From contig NZ_LR130759.1 of the NCBI RefSeq assembly GCF_900292015.1, positions 5,084,001 to 5,148,000 on the forward strand: DNA of 64,000 nucleotides, given 5' to 3'. The DNA is from Mycobacterium basiliense (GTDB taxonomy: Bacteria > Actinomycetota > Actinomycetes > Mycobacteriales > Mycobacteriaceae). Numbering within the stretch: position 1 is the stretch's first letter; every line of letters begins with the position of its first letter. Shown here one piece after another: positions 22,518 to 31,451 of this stretch. The translations under genes and the position numbers were made by a program. The notes beneath the pieces were generated by a model, which saw only the letters and a list, made by a program, of their open reading frames with translations, had not been told where the DNA came from and did no database searches.

Positions 22518-23372
22518 ATGAATCAACGACCATCCGTGGCATTGGTCACTGGGGTCTCCTCGGGAATCGGCAGATCCGTTGCGAAGACCCTCGCCGAGAA
22601 CGGTTTCCAGGTGTTCGGTACCTATCGCAAGCCGAACGGGACGGACCCCATTCCCGGCGTGGAACTAGTGCGGCTCGATGTGACCGATGCCGCTTCGGTT
22701 GCCGAAGCTGTCGCCATGGTTATCCAACGCACGGGCCGTATCGATGTTCTGGTCAACAACGCCGGTGCCGGCATTATCGGCGCCGCGGAGGAGACGTCGC
22801 TCGCCCAAGCGCAGCAGCTTTTCGATACGAATTTCTTTGGGCTGGTGCGAGTAACCCGTGAGGTGCTACCACATCTGCGCGCTCAGCGCAGCGGCCGCAT
22901 CATCAACATGGGCTCGGTGTTGGGCTTCTTGCCGGCACCCTATGCAGCGTTCTACGCAGCCACAAAGCATGCAATCGAAGGCTACTCAGAATCCCTCGAT
23001 CACGAAATCCGCGAATTCGGGATTCGAGTCTCAGTCATCGAGCCCGCACTAACCAACACAGCGTTCGGCGCCAACGCGGCCGATGCGGATTCACCGATCG
23101 AAAGCTATGCGGCCACGCGCGAGCGAGTCCGACAGGCGCTGCACGAGGCGCTCCACCTTGGAGACGACCCCTTGGTGGTCGCGCGCGTCGCCCTTAGGGC
23201 GGCGACCAGCCTTCGGCCGAAATTACGGTATACGGCCGGATCCTTGGCCCGCCGACTGTCGCTGATGCACAAGTTGGCTCCCGCTACGGTGATGGACAAG
23301 GGAATTCGCAAAGCTCACAACCTAACAGCAACGCCAGACTCCGATACAAACATCGCCGTACATCGGACGTGA
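22518..23372 (+). CDS. Short-chain dehydrogenase/reductase
   Basis: Classical SDR (284 aa). The cofactor loop is TGVSSGIG (residues 11-18), NNAG is at 80-83, and the catalytic Ser133, Tyr146 and Lys150 (YAATK) are all present. LDVTD at 53-57 suggests a nucleotide-specificity loop, and the GTYRKP segment after strand 2 favours NADP. The C-terminal 60 residues extend beyond the core. ATG 22518 has AGGAG 6 nt upstream. It converges on the sulfotransferase gene with 36 nt between stops. It may act on a keto or hydroxyl group of the cluster product. Confidence 0.88.
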   Translation: MNQRPSVALVTGVSSGIGRSVAKTLAENGFQVFGTYRKPNGTDPIPGVELVRLDVTDAASVAEAVAMVIQRTGRIDVLVNNAGAGIIGAAEETSLAQAQQLFDTNFFGLVRVTREVLPHLRAQRSGRIINMGSVLGFLPAPYAAFYAATKHAIEGYSESLDHEIREFGIRVSVIEPALTNTAFGANAADADSPIESYAATRERVRQALHEALHLGDDPLVVARVALRAATSLRPKLRYTAGSLARRLSLMHKLAPATVMDKGIRKAHNLTATPDSDTNIAVHRT

Positions 23373-23408
23373 GTCCGCACGCATCTCGAGTGGAACCTGG
23401 TCGCGAAA

Positions 23409-24158
23409 CTACCGACCGGACGCGGGCTTGGCGTCAGAAGCCCTGAACTCATGGTCCCAGCTGAGCGGCGCAGACCCAGAAGGCAACTGAGAGAAATTCT
23501 CCTGCAGTTTGAAGAATTCCTCCTGCTTGACCTTGAACGCCGCCCGGTCATTCGTGTGCGGAAATTCGATCGACGGGACATCGACGTTGAGAAACTCGCA
23601 CAGGCTTGGCCAGCCCTCGGAAACCGAATAGACCAGCAAACGCTCTTGTGGCACGGCAGCTTTCACTTGCTCGTGATGTTCAAGGAGGCGGCGCTTGAGC
23701 ACCGCGGGGTCAAACACACGTCCGCCGAATTCCAACTGGGCGAAGGAGTTAAGTAGCTGGTAGGACGCACCCAGGGGCGACTGTGAAAGGCCTGGGTCAT
23801 TCACCTTCTCCATTGCGTTGAGCCAAAGCGGAGCAAGTGCTTCCACAAAGCTGTTCACCCAGCTGTCAGGATCGCGAACAGTGAGGATGACACGCGCGGC
23901 CGGATACATGCGGATCATCTCCGACCAGACCAAACACGAAGGCCAGTCGACGGTGGACTCATAATCACTGAGGAGTTCGTACAGTTTTGCGCGCTTGTCC
24001 ACCGATCGATGGGTCAGCAAGTCGGCCCATTCCCTTGTGAGCTCGGGAGTCGGGACCAGGTTGGAGGCGTGCAGGCACGGACCGAAACCCAAAGCCTCGA
24101 GCGCAAGTTTGAGCGAATTCGTCCCTGTTCTGCCAAATCCAACACCAATGACCTGCAT
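23409..24158 (-). CDS. Sulfotransferase-family protein
   Basis: Protein of 249 aa with the PAPS-binding-loop-like signature GVGFGRTGTNSLKLAL at residues 5-20 and the second motif VILTVRDPDSWVNSF, as in the Sulfotransfer_4-type family. These enzymes are assumed to move sulfate from PAPS to an acceptor; few are characterised. ATG 24158 has GAGGAG 7 nt upstream. It is the last gene of the minus-strand run that begins with the type III polyketide synthase, 112 nt after the P450. Sulfation of the final product is inference. Confidence 0.82.
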   Translation of the reverse strand: MQVIGVGFGRTGTNSLKLALEALGFGPCLHASNLVPTPELTREWADLLTHRSVDKRAKLYELLSDYESTVDWPSCLVWSEMIRMYPAARVILTVRDPDSWVNSFVEALAPLWLNAMEKVNDPGLSQSPLGASYQLLNSFAQLEFGGRVFDPAVLKRRLLEHHEQVKAAVPQERLLVYSVSEGWPSLCEFLNVDVPSIEFPHTNDRAAFKVKQEEFFKLQENFSQLPSGSAPLSWDHEFRASDAKPASGR

Positions 24159-24270
24159 AGCTACTCCTCACTCAGCGTGGGGTTGACCCCTGACGGTGAA
24201 CACACGATTGACCACTGGCTGACCCGCGATTTCGATCTCCGTACGCGCAACCGGACTACCGGCCCGGATA

Positions 24271-25728
24271 CTAGATCAGCCACGGCTTTCGACGTGTCAG
24301 CCTCCGCGTTCCCGCGGAGGCGTTCTTGCGTGCGATGTCCGCCATATCAGCTAAAGGCCGTCCAACGTCCCGATTTGCCCGAAGAAATGTACGCATGCGT
24401 AGACCCCGCGCGGTCAGATTGACGGTTGCGCGTGGGCGCAGCGGTGTACCGGGGACGACTTCGAGACGCCAGCGAGACGCGATCGTGGCGAGGGCAAGGA
24501 TCATTTCAAGTGGTGCCGCCTGGATCGCGATGCATTGGCGGGCTCCTCCCCCGAAAGCGATCGATGCATGCCGGGGCGGTGCGGGACGAGACTCATCCCA
24601 GCGGTCCGGATCGAAGCGCTCGGGGTTGTCATAGAGGGCGCTGCGGCCCACAAGATAGGGGCTGTAGGTGAGCACCGTTCCGGCCGGGATGACGTGCCCG
24701 CCAAGCCGAGTCGACGCCGTGACAACGCGCGTCATGATCCACACACTGGGGTACATCCGGATGGTTTCCATGATGATCTGGCGGGTGAACTTCAACTCCG
24801 CCACATGTCCGAAGTCAGCCGCGGCTCCCGCCAAAACGGTGTCAACTTCGGCGTGTAGACGAGCAGCAATGTCGGGATGGCTTGCCACCATCAGCAGCAC
24901 CCAGCCCATCACGCTGGCAATAGTCGCGGTGGGCGCCGCGATGAAAGTGGCCGCATGTCCCAGGATCACGTCGTCAGCCAGCTCTTGCTGGCCCTCCGCG
25001 TTCGTTGTCAGCAGCGCGGTGAGCAAATCGTCGTAGGTGCCCCTCGAACTACGACGATCATCGATTACTTGCTGGATGGTGTTGCGAAGGCGGCCGATCG
25101 CCTTGTCATGCCGGCGGTTATCCGGGCTGGGCAGCCGATCGAAAATCGGTGGCCTACCTACCCGTTGAGCGACGGTAACCAGGAAGGTGGTGAAGTCATC
25201 CGCCATTCGATCCACCACCGAGGGCGCCAGCACCCCTGAGAACAACACCCGCACTGCGGCATGGATGGAAATCCTGCGCATTTCCGCCGGTACGTCGATG
25301 GCACCGCCGTCGCGCCAACCATCGGTGACCGACCTGGTCGCGGCCGTTAAGCGGTCGGCATAGTCGGGGAAGCGCGCGGCATCGAAGACCGGTTGAATCA
25401 GCCGCCGATACCGTCGGTGTCGACTCCTCGGACACGTCGCCAGCCCGTCGCTGACCAACGGCTTGACCAGTTCAATCAGCGGTCCTCCCTTGTCGAAGGT
25501 CCGGTCATCGCCGAGCACCTGACCGGCAAGCTCCGGATCACAAACCATCACCACATGTTTGGGGCCGATGCGGAATCGAACCAGGTCACCCACTGCGGGT
25601 AACGAGTCCAGAAATCCCAGTGGATCGCGCCGAAGCCGGAGGGTGTGGCCGAGCAGTGGCAATCCCCCGGGCGCCATAGGAATCGTCTCGTCGGAGTGGA
25701 CCGCCGAATCCACGGTGGACCTGGCCAT
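24271..25728 (-). CDS. Cytochrome P450 with atypical I-helix
   Basis: P450 monooxygenase-like protein (485 aa). It starts with the proline-rich hinge APGGLPLLGHTLRLRRDPLGFL, as in CYP4-like and CYP139/170-like bacterial P450s. ExxR is ETIR (321-324). The heme loop is FGGGARQCIA with Cys399; the usual Gly after CI is Ala. The I-helix reads AAPTATIAS (264-272) where AGxD/ETT is normal. Pro replaces Gly and Ala replaces the acid, while one Thr remains, so oxygen activation may be unusual. GAGAGGA lies 7 nt before ATG 25728. A 9-bp hairpin is encoded near its 3' end (24300-24321). Confidence 0.9.
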   Translation of the reverse strand: MARSTVDSAVHSDETIPMAPGGLPLLGHTLRLRRDPLGFLDSLPAVGDLVRFRIGPKHVVMVCDPELAGQVLGDDRTFDKGGPLIELVKPLVSDGLATCPRSRHRRYRRLIQPVFDAARFPDYADRLTAATRSVTDGWRDGGAIDVPAEMRRISIHAAVRVLFSGVLAPSVVDRMADDFTTFLVTVAQRVGRPPIFDRLPSPDNRRHDKAIGRLRNTIQQVIDDRRSSRGTYDDLLTALLTTNAEGQQELADDVILGHAATFIAAPTATIASVMGWVLLMVASHPDIAARLHAEVDTVLAGAAADFGHVAELKFTRQIIMETIRMYPSVWIMTRVVTASTRLGGHVIPAGTVLTYSPYLVGRSALYDNPERFDPDRWDESRPAPPRHASIAFGGGARQCIAIQAAPLEMILALATIASRWRLEVVPGTPLRPRATVNLTARGLRMRTFLRANRDVGRPLADMADIARKNASAGTRRLTRRKPWLI

Positions 25729-25907
25729 ACTTCATTCCTCTCAGAGATAACCGCGTGCCATCGGAAATGAACACGAGATGGCCATACTTCGCGTTTCACT
25801 CATACCGAACGCCCGGCTAGCATCGTCGCGGCCCGTTGGCCACGATGCCCAGGAAAGGGCCGACGACGGGCGAGGCTTGCCGATAGACGCTGGGTCCGGT
25901 GACGTCA

Positions 25908-26309
25908 TCACACGGGATTCCGAGCGAGAAACTTTGCGAACTCATCTGCAGCATAAGCGTTCTCCCAATGTTCGACGATCCTTCCGTGGTGGAATCGCCA
26001 GAGCCCGCAGAACGGCATAGTAATGGCTTCGTCGCCCAAGCTGGCCCGCAGAAGTCCAGCGGCCGTACCGAAATAGTCGTTTGCGACGACGAAGTCGACG
26101 TCCATCACCAACGTGCCGGCCGTTCTTCGGATTAGGTCAACCTCTTTGTCCAGAACCGCCTGCGCACCCGTGTAGACGGGAACGGCACCTGGGATAGCAC
26201 GTTCGGCGGCGTGCAGCACAACGTCCTCAGTTACGTATGCCGAAATCGCGGTGAGATCGGCATAGATCGCGCGAAGAGTCGCGACGTTGGGGTGTTCCTC
26301 GGACATCAT
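25908..26309 (-). CDS. SnoaL-like/NTF2-fold protein
   Basis: Small alpha+beta barrel protein (133 aa). It has the SnoaL-like pattern of an N-terminal helix (ATLRAIYADLTAISAYVTEDVVLHAA), a central helix ending in MDVDFVVANDYF, and the closing WRFHHGRIVEHWENAYAADEFAKFL. Relatives include polyketide cyclases, ketosteroid isomerases and epoxide hydrolases. Its position between an aldo/keto reductase and a P450 in the polyketide synthase operon makes a cyclase or isomerase role reasonable, but this is not shown. Confidence 0.83.
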   Translation of the reverse strand: MMSEEHPNVATLRAIYADLTAISAYVTEDVVLHAAERAIPGAVPVYTGAQAVLDKEVDLIRRTAGTLVMDVDFVVANDYFGTAAGLLRASLGDEAITMPFCGLWRFHHGRIVEHWENAYAADEFAKFLARNPV

Positions 26310-26332
26310 CGCAGTCGCTTCTCAACGCGTAG

Positions 26333-27262
26333 TCATCGTGTCGGCCGCCAAACATCAACACCTGACTGGTCGACGGCTGTGGTTATCGCCGTCATATCTG
26401 CCGCGCTGAGCTGCAGATTCCAGGCCGCGAGATTCTGTTCAAGGTGCGCGATCGATGTCGTTCCCGGGATGAGCAGGGTGTTGGGGGACACATGAAGCAG
26501 CCATGACAACGCCAACTGCGGTGGTGTCACCCCAAACTGGGCCGCAATGGTGTTCAAGGGGCTGTCCGGCCCGACAAGGTCACCGTGTCCCAGCGGAAAC
26601 CATGGGATGAAGGCAATATCGTGTTCCTCGGCATATCGCAACGCCCCAGTGCCGGCCCGATCGGCAATGTTAAAGAGGTTCTCGACCGCAACGATGTCGG
26701 CGTATGCGCCGATTGCTTCCAGCTCGGCCGCGGTCACTTCCGGCTGACCAGACACCCCGATGTGGCGGATCTTGCCCTGCTGCTGCAGTTCGACGAGTGC
26801 ACCAAACTGATCTGCAACCGGGACGGTGGGATCGATGCTGTGCAGCTGATACAGATCGATGCAGTCCATGCCGAGATTGCACAGACTTACCTCAACCTGT
26901 TGGCGCAGGTATTCGGGGCGCCCGAGGGGGACAATGTACGGATCACCCTCCCTCGTCCAATCTTTGGGCCCCGACCGCAGCAAGCCGCCCTTGGTACATA
27001 TGACCACGTCATCTGGATAGGGGTGCAGGGCACGGCGAATGATCCGCTCATTGTGACCGGGTCCGTAAGAGTCCGCGGTATCGATGAAGGTGATCCCGAG
27101 CTCGACCGCGCGGCGCAGCAACGCAATTGCGTTGTCCGGGTCAACCGGGTCACCCCACATCCCGGGCCCGGTCAGGTGCATCGCACCGTAACCAAGTCGG
27201 TTGACGACCAGATCGCCACCCATTGTTAGGGTCCGGGGGACTGAGCTGAGTGCAGTTGTCAT
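26333..27262 (-). CDS. Aldo/keto reductase
   Basis: NADPH-dependent AKR (309 aa) with the full catalytic tetrad Asp61 and Tyr66 (DTADSYG), Lys91 (CTKGG) and His141 (QLHSID). The C-terminal cofactor segment LIPGTTSIAHLEQNL is present. ATG 27262 has AAGGA 6 nt upstream and lies 8 nt after the polyketide synthase stop. Longer in-frame starts would overlap the synthase. Tight spacing implies co-translation, so the enzyme probably reduces a carbonyl of the synthase product or its starter. Confidence 0.9.
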   Translation of the reverse strand: MTTALSSVPRTLTMGGDLVVNRLGYGAMHLTGPGMWGDPVDPDNAIALLRRAVELGITFIDTADSYGPGHNERIIRRALHPYPDDVVICTKGGLLRSGPKDWTREGDPYIVPLGRPEYLRQQVEVSLCNLGMDCIDLYQLHSIDPTVPVADQFGALVELQQQGKIRHIGVSGQPEVTAAELEAIGAYADIVAVENLFNIADRAGTGALRYAEEHDIAFIPWFPLGHGDLVGPDSPLNTIAAQFGVTPPQLALSWLLHVSPNTLLIPGTTSIAHLEQNLAAWNLQLSAADMTAITTAVDQSGVDVWRPTR

Positions 27263-27270
27263 CGAATTCC

Positions 27271-28527
27271 TTAGGCCAGGTTGGTTTCTAGATTGCTTGA
27301 CAGCGGTCGCTCGATCGGCTTCTGGCGGACACCAGCCCACCTACCAATTGCGACCTCCGCGGTGATACCGGGGCCGAAACCTGCGATTATTCCCCGGGCA
27401 CCTTCGCTGAGATCGCCCGTCTCGAATTGACGTCGCAGCGCGTCCAACACCACCGCTGAGGCGATGTTGCCGCATTCCGTCAGGGTGGCCCTGCTATGCC
27501 CGAAGCTGCTCGCCGGCACATGTAAATACTTGGAGAGATCGTCCAGGATACGTGGCCCGCCCGCGTGAATAACGTAGAAGTCCAAGTTGGACGCATCCCA
27601 GCCTCGCTGCGCGGCGATCTCGGCCAGCACCGGCGCGAGTTGTTCCATGGTCCGGGGAACGCGCTTGTCGAGGAGGAAGTGGAAGCCAGTCGCCTTCACC
27701 GCGTACGAGATCCAGTCCTCGGTGTCCGGAACGAGACGTGATCCACTGTGCTCTATCCGCAAGCCGAACCCACCGTCATCGCCTCGAACAACCGCGGCGG
27801 CGACCGCATCACCAAAGAGGCCATTCGACAACAGGTTTCCCACGCTGATGTCAGTTGGTTGATAGCACAATGAGCAGAACTCGCAGGCCACGATGAGCAC
27901 ATTGGCACCGGGGTGCGCCACACAATAGTCATGCGCCCGATTGATGGCGGCGCCGCCCGCGGCGCATCCCAGCTGCGCAATCGGGATCTGGCACACGTCG
28001 CTACGAAAGCCCAGATTATTGACCATCCACGCGGTCAACGACGGCATGGTGAAGCCGGTGCAAGACACGAACACGATCGCATCGATGCGATCGACTGACA
28101 CCTGCGCGTTCGTCAACGCCGCTGACACCACATCGGGGATCCGCGCCTTCGCCTCACGAACATAGACGGCATTGCGGGCCTCAAAACCGGGATGCTCGAG
28201 CGTCACGTCGATCGGCTGCACCAGGTGCCGGGTGAGTACTCCAGTGTTGCTAATCAGCTGGACAGCCAAATCGTATTGCGGATGGTCCCAGTGCAGGTTT
28301 TCGGCCAACTGCAGTGTCTGATCAAGCGTGATTACGCACTCCGGCAAATGAACCGCGGGGCGACAAAGGATCGGGCCAAGCGATCCGGAGCCGTCGTCGA
28401 GTTCAAATGTTTCCGACGCAGTCTGTGGGCCACCATTTATTCCCGGACGCTTCTTATTGGCATCGACACGATGCGGCAGTGGCATGCAACCCGCTTTCCG
28501 TTGATATCGAGGTTGCGGAATTTTCAC
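27271..28527 (-). CDS. Type III polyketide synthase (chalcone synthase family)
   Basis: Homodimeric ketosynthase (418 aa) condensing a starter acyl-CoA with malonyl-CoA units. The catalytic triad is Cys188 (QLGCAAGG), His321 (VIHAGGP) and Asn354 (TECGNIAS). Other family blocks are VFVSCTGFTMPSLTAWMVNNLGFR and FGPGITAEV. Mycobacterial relatives (Pks18, Pks10, Pks11) take long-chain or other acyl starters to make pyrones and related compounds. GTG 28527 gives a 50-residue leader; ATG 28485 (404 aa) is equally possible. It is the first gene of a five-gene minus-strand run. No such gene sits at this place in M. tuberculosis. Confidence 0.94.
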   Translation of the reverse strand: MKIPQPRYQRKAGCMPLPHRVDANKKRPGINGGPQTASETFELDDGSGSLGPILCRPAVHLPECVITLDQTLQLAENLHWDHPQYDLAVQLISNTGVLTRHLVQPIDVTLEHPGFEARNAVYVREAKARIPDVVSAALTNAQVSVDRIDAIVFVSCTGFTMPSLTAWMVNNLGFRSDVCQIPIAQLGCAAGGAAINRAHDYCVAHPGANVLIVACEFCSLCYQPTDISVGNLLSNGLFGDAVAAAVVRGDDGGFGLRIEHSGSRLVPDTEDWISYAVKATGFHFLLDKRVPRTMEQLAPVLAEIAAQRGWDASNLDFYVIHAGGPRILDDLSKYLHVPASSFGHSRATLTECGNIASAVVLDALRRQFETGDLSEGARGIIAGFGPGITAEVAIGRWAGVRQKPIERPLSSNLETNLA

Positions 28528-28936
28528 TTCCGAAAGCCAATGAGGTCAATGTGTAATGTGCACAAAGTCGCTGTGTACTGTGCACACACATCGGGCCGAT
28601 AGTTTTTTCTCAATCCGGAGGCCAAACTTGTCGAATCGGTGTTACAAATTCTTAATACTATGTCGCCTGGCTTCCCGCTCACGCTCGGTCTTGCTATGGC
28701 GTGTATCGATGAGATACGTTGTGACACACGCTATGCCTGCCCACCATCGGCGGTACACGACAGCTAGCTCGGGCCGCTTTGGCCGTTTTCGCGCGCTCCG
28801 AAATTCGGATCGAATAACCGGTTCCTTCGAGGAATGTGGGCATACAAAAGTCGCAGGATATTTCTGTTTCCTGTGCGCTTGCAGAATTGTGTGTTATTTT
28901 ACGCTCGCACAACGCAGATACGGGAAGGGGTTATGT
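28528..28936. other. Divergent promoter region between type III PKS and P450
   Basis: This 409-nt region has markedly lower GC than the rest of the window. It separates the minus-strand synthase operon from the plus-strand P450 and must carry both promoters. It contains the phased repeat pair at 28551-28586. Weak open frames here have no family resemblance. Confidence 0.7.
28551..28586. promoter_or_regulatory. Direct repeat pair GTGTAnTGTGCACA, 22 bp apart
   Basis: GTGTAATGTGCACA (28551-28564) and GTGTACTGTGCACA (28573-28586) differ at one base. Each contains the palindrome TGTGCACA. Their 22-bp centre spacing equals two helical turns, so two dimers could bind on one face. The pair starts 24 nt upstream of the synthase start, a position suited to repression. 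No regulator gene is in the cluster. Confidence 0.6.
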
Positions 28937-30214
28937 ATGGAGGCCGGGGAAAGGACAAATAATCCAGCAACGGCGGTGATTACCGAGAATGCGCCGACAC
29001 TGTCCTTCGAGCCGTACGGTGCGCATGCGGAGAACCCGTTCGAGTACTTTGCCTGGGCCCGCGCCGAGGCGCCGATTTCTTACCACGAGATGCTCGGTGC
29101 CTGGCTAATCACCCGGTACGACGACATCGTGGCGATCACCTCCGACCCGACGACCTTCTCCTCACACGACAGCCTGCCCACCATCCCGGGGCGCAGCCTC
29201 CCGACCGAGGCCGTCATCCGCGGGCTGGACACCTTGGACCCGCCCGATCACACCCGCCTGAGACAAGTGGTCAGCCGCGGCTTCACCCCCCGCAGAGTGG
29301 CACTGATGGCACCTATGATCCAGCACATCGCTAATGACTTGATCGACGGATTCCAGGACAGTGCAACAGATTTCGTTTCCGCTTTTGCCTATCCCCTACC
29401 CGTCGCAGTCATCTTGGGCATGTTTGGCGTCCCCGCGGAGGATCAGCCACGTTTCCTACGATGGACCACCGACCTGATGGGTCTCAATTTCGTCGCCGAG
29501 ATGCCGGAGCAGGCAATGGCGGCGGCAACCTCCGGTGTGCGCGCCATGCATACTTACCTGCACAACTTGGTAGCAGATCGGCAGCGCAGCCGCGGCGACG
29601 ACTTCATCAAAGAATTGATCACGCCCAGCGGCGATCCGGGAGTAAGCATCACCGCTGAAGAACTTGTGTCGCTGTTGATTTCGATGATCGTGGCAGGGTA
29701 CGAGACGACCGCGGAGCTGTTGGGCAACCTGCTCTACCAACTGCTGATCGTTCCCGAGCGGCTGATCGCACTGCGGGACAACCACGACTTGATACCTGCT
29801 GCCATCGAGGAGTCACTGCGCTACGAGGCGCCCGTGCTCGGCTTTCTACGCACCGCCACCCGCGACACCCATCTTGGCGGCATGTCGTTTCCGAAAGGCA
29901 CCAAGTTTCTGGCGCTGTACGGCTCGGGCAACCGAGACCAGGCGTTCTGCCCGGGCGGCGACGTATTCGATCTGCACCGCCCCCGCACCGGCCAACACCT
30001 CTCATTCGGCCGTGGGATCCATTTCTGCGTCGGGGCACCTCTGGCACGCCTGGAAGCCCGCATCGCCTTCGAAATACTGTTGTCGCGGCTACCGGGACTG
30101 AAGCTGGCCGACCCAGACTTCCGGCCACGCCAGAACGATTTCGTGCTGAGCCGCGGCCTCAAGACGTTGCCGATCGCATGGAGCGAAAAGGCACCCAGAC
30201 ACGAGCCCCAGTAG
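28937..30214 (+). CDS. Cytochrome P450 (typical bacterial class)
   Basis: Soluble bacterial P450 (425 aa) of the CYP105/107/124-like type. The I-helix AGYETT (253-258), ExxR as ESLR (292-295) and heme loop FGRGIHFCVGAPLARLE with Cys364 are all canonical. ATG 28937 has AAGGGG 6 nt upstream. In-frame starts upstream would add about 127 residues of low-GC, non-family sequence. It diverges from the polyketide synthase over the shared regulatory region, which suggests that it oxidises the same product. Ferredoxin and reductase partners are not local. Confidence 0.93.
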   Translation: MEAGERTNNPATAVITENAPTLSFEPYGAHAENPFEYFAWARAEAPISYHEMLGAWLITRYDDIVAITSDPTTFSSHDSLPTIPGRSLPTEAVIRGLDTLDPPDHTRLRQVVSRGFTPRRVALMAPMIQHIANDLIDGFQDSATDFVSAFAYPLPVAVILGMFGVPAEDQPRFLRWTTDLMGLNFVAEMPEQAMAAATSGVRAMHTYLHNLVADRQRSRGDDFIKELITPSGDPGVSITAEELVSLLISMIVAGYETTAELLGNLLYQLLIVPERLIALRDNHDLIPAAIEESLRYEAPVLGFLRTATRDTHLGGMSFPKGTKFLALYGSGNRDQAFCPGGDVFDLHRPRTGQHLSFGRGIHFCVGAPLARLEARIAFEILLSRLPGLKLADPDFRPRQNDFVLSRGLKTLPIAWSEKAPRHEPQ

Positions 30215-30627
30215 CTCACCGGCAACACTGCGCCGCCAGACTGCCGCCAATCCGCGCGCCGCAACCCGACGTTGAGCGCCTCGGCGCTGACATACGACCG
30301 CGCGCCGGCGGTCAACCCCGCAACGAACTGCTGATGAAACCGCGTCGGCTGTGCGCTGATCAGCCGATATTCCTGCGCTTGCGAACCAAGCGGCCCCGCG
30401 ATGGCCGTCGGTACCTCATCTTCAGCCGCGGCCGGCAGATCGTTGTGGGAGTTGTGGAAGTTGTGGGAGTCGACGCGGCGGCATTTGCCGAGGTGACCAT
30501 CGAGCCGATACCGGTGAAATCCGAAGCCGAAGACGTCAGCCGCTCCAACACCAATGACATTCCATACCTCTTAGTATGCTACGCTCGGCTTTGAGCGAAC
30601 CCCCGTTGGCAACCGGCGGGTGACTTC
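30215..30627. other. Gene-free interval at the right end of the polyketide island
   Basis: I see no recognisable gene in these 413 nt. A 9-bp tandem repeat (GTTGTGGGA, three copies, the middle one GTTGTGGAA) lies at 30442-30468 within a non-conserved open frame. The position corresponds to the right side of PE_PGRS58 in M. tuberculosis, so this may be decayed sequence. Confidence 0.55.
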
Positions 30628-31395
30628 TCAGCCAACATTGCGCGCGGTCAGAAAGGTTTCGACCGCGCGCTGGTATATCCCGGGCGCTTCGTCGTGTACC
30701 AGGTGCCCGGCTTCCGGAACCCGTAAATATCGTTCGACACAATTTATTTCGGCCATCTCACGCATCTGACCTGGTGGAGTTACCGAATTGCCAGCTTCGA
30801 TGAGCAGGGCCGGTGAGCGCAGCTCGCGCCACTGCGACCAATAGTCACGGCCGCCCCATTCGGCAGCGATCTCGATCCAGCGTGCAGTGTGGCCGTGCAG
30901 CCGCCAGCCGGTGGCGGTGCGGTCGAATGCCTCCAAAAAGTACTGGCCGGCAACCGGCCCGAATTCGGCGAATATCCGTTCCGCGGAATCAAATTCCACC
31001 GGAAGTGCGTGCAGCCACGGCTCCCATGGACCGGTGGTGCGGCCGCGAAAATCCGGCGCCATGTCCTCGACGACCAGGGCCGAAACCAGCTCGGGCCGCT
31101 CGGCGGCCAAACACCACGAATGCAAGGCGCCCATGGAATGCCCGACCAGCCTCACCGGGCCCCCCAGCCCGGCCACCGCCGCGCCCAGATCGGCGACAAA
31201 GCGTTCGGTGCTGATCGGATATGGGTCGGTGACGTCGCGGCCGCGATGCCATGGCGCGTCGTAGGTGTAGACGGCACCCAACCGGGTCAGCCACGGCAAC
31301 TGACGCGACCACGTGGTCCCCCGGCCCATCAGTCCATGCACCAAGACCACCGGCTCACCCTCGCCTCCGCGAGGAGTCAACAGATCGGTGGGCAT
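30628..31395 (-). CDS. Alpha/beta hydrolase
   Basis: Serine hydrolase-fold protein (255 aa), corresponding to Rv3591c. It has the oxyanion strand VLVHGLMGRGTTW, nucleophile elbow GHSMGALHS, and late catalytic His in EAGHLVHDEAP. The substrate is unknown. ATG 31395 gives MPTDLLTPRGGEGEPV as in M. tuberculosis and has AGG upstream; ATG 31416 has no ribosome site. It diverges from mhuD with 56 nt between starts. Confidence 0.88.
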   Translation of the reverse strand: MPTDLLTPRGGEGEPVVLVHGLMGRGTTWSRQLPWLTRLGAVYTYDAPWHRGRDVTDPYPISTERFVADLGAAVAGLGGPVRLVGHSMGALHSWCLAAERPELVSALVVEDMAPDFRGRTTGPWEPWLHALPVEFDSAERIFAEFGPVAGQYFLEAFDRTATGWRLHGHTARWIEIAAEWGGRDYWSQWRELRSPALLIEAGNSVTPPGQMREMAEINCVERYLRVPEAGHLVHDEAPGIYQRAVETFLTARNVG

Positions 31396-31451
31396 GGACC
31401 TATCTTTGCGCGGCATGCAAGCGTCTGAGCCAAGCGCGGTAGCCTAGCGGC

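Noticed and set aside
30215..30594. Open frame after the second P450, containing VVGVVEVVG
   Set aside because: It is an extension across a 9-bp tandem repeat, with no start signal or known domain.
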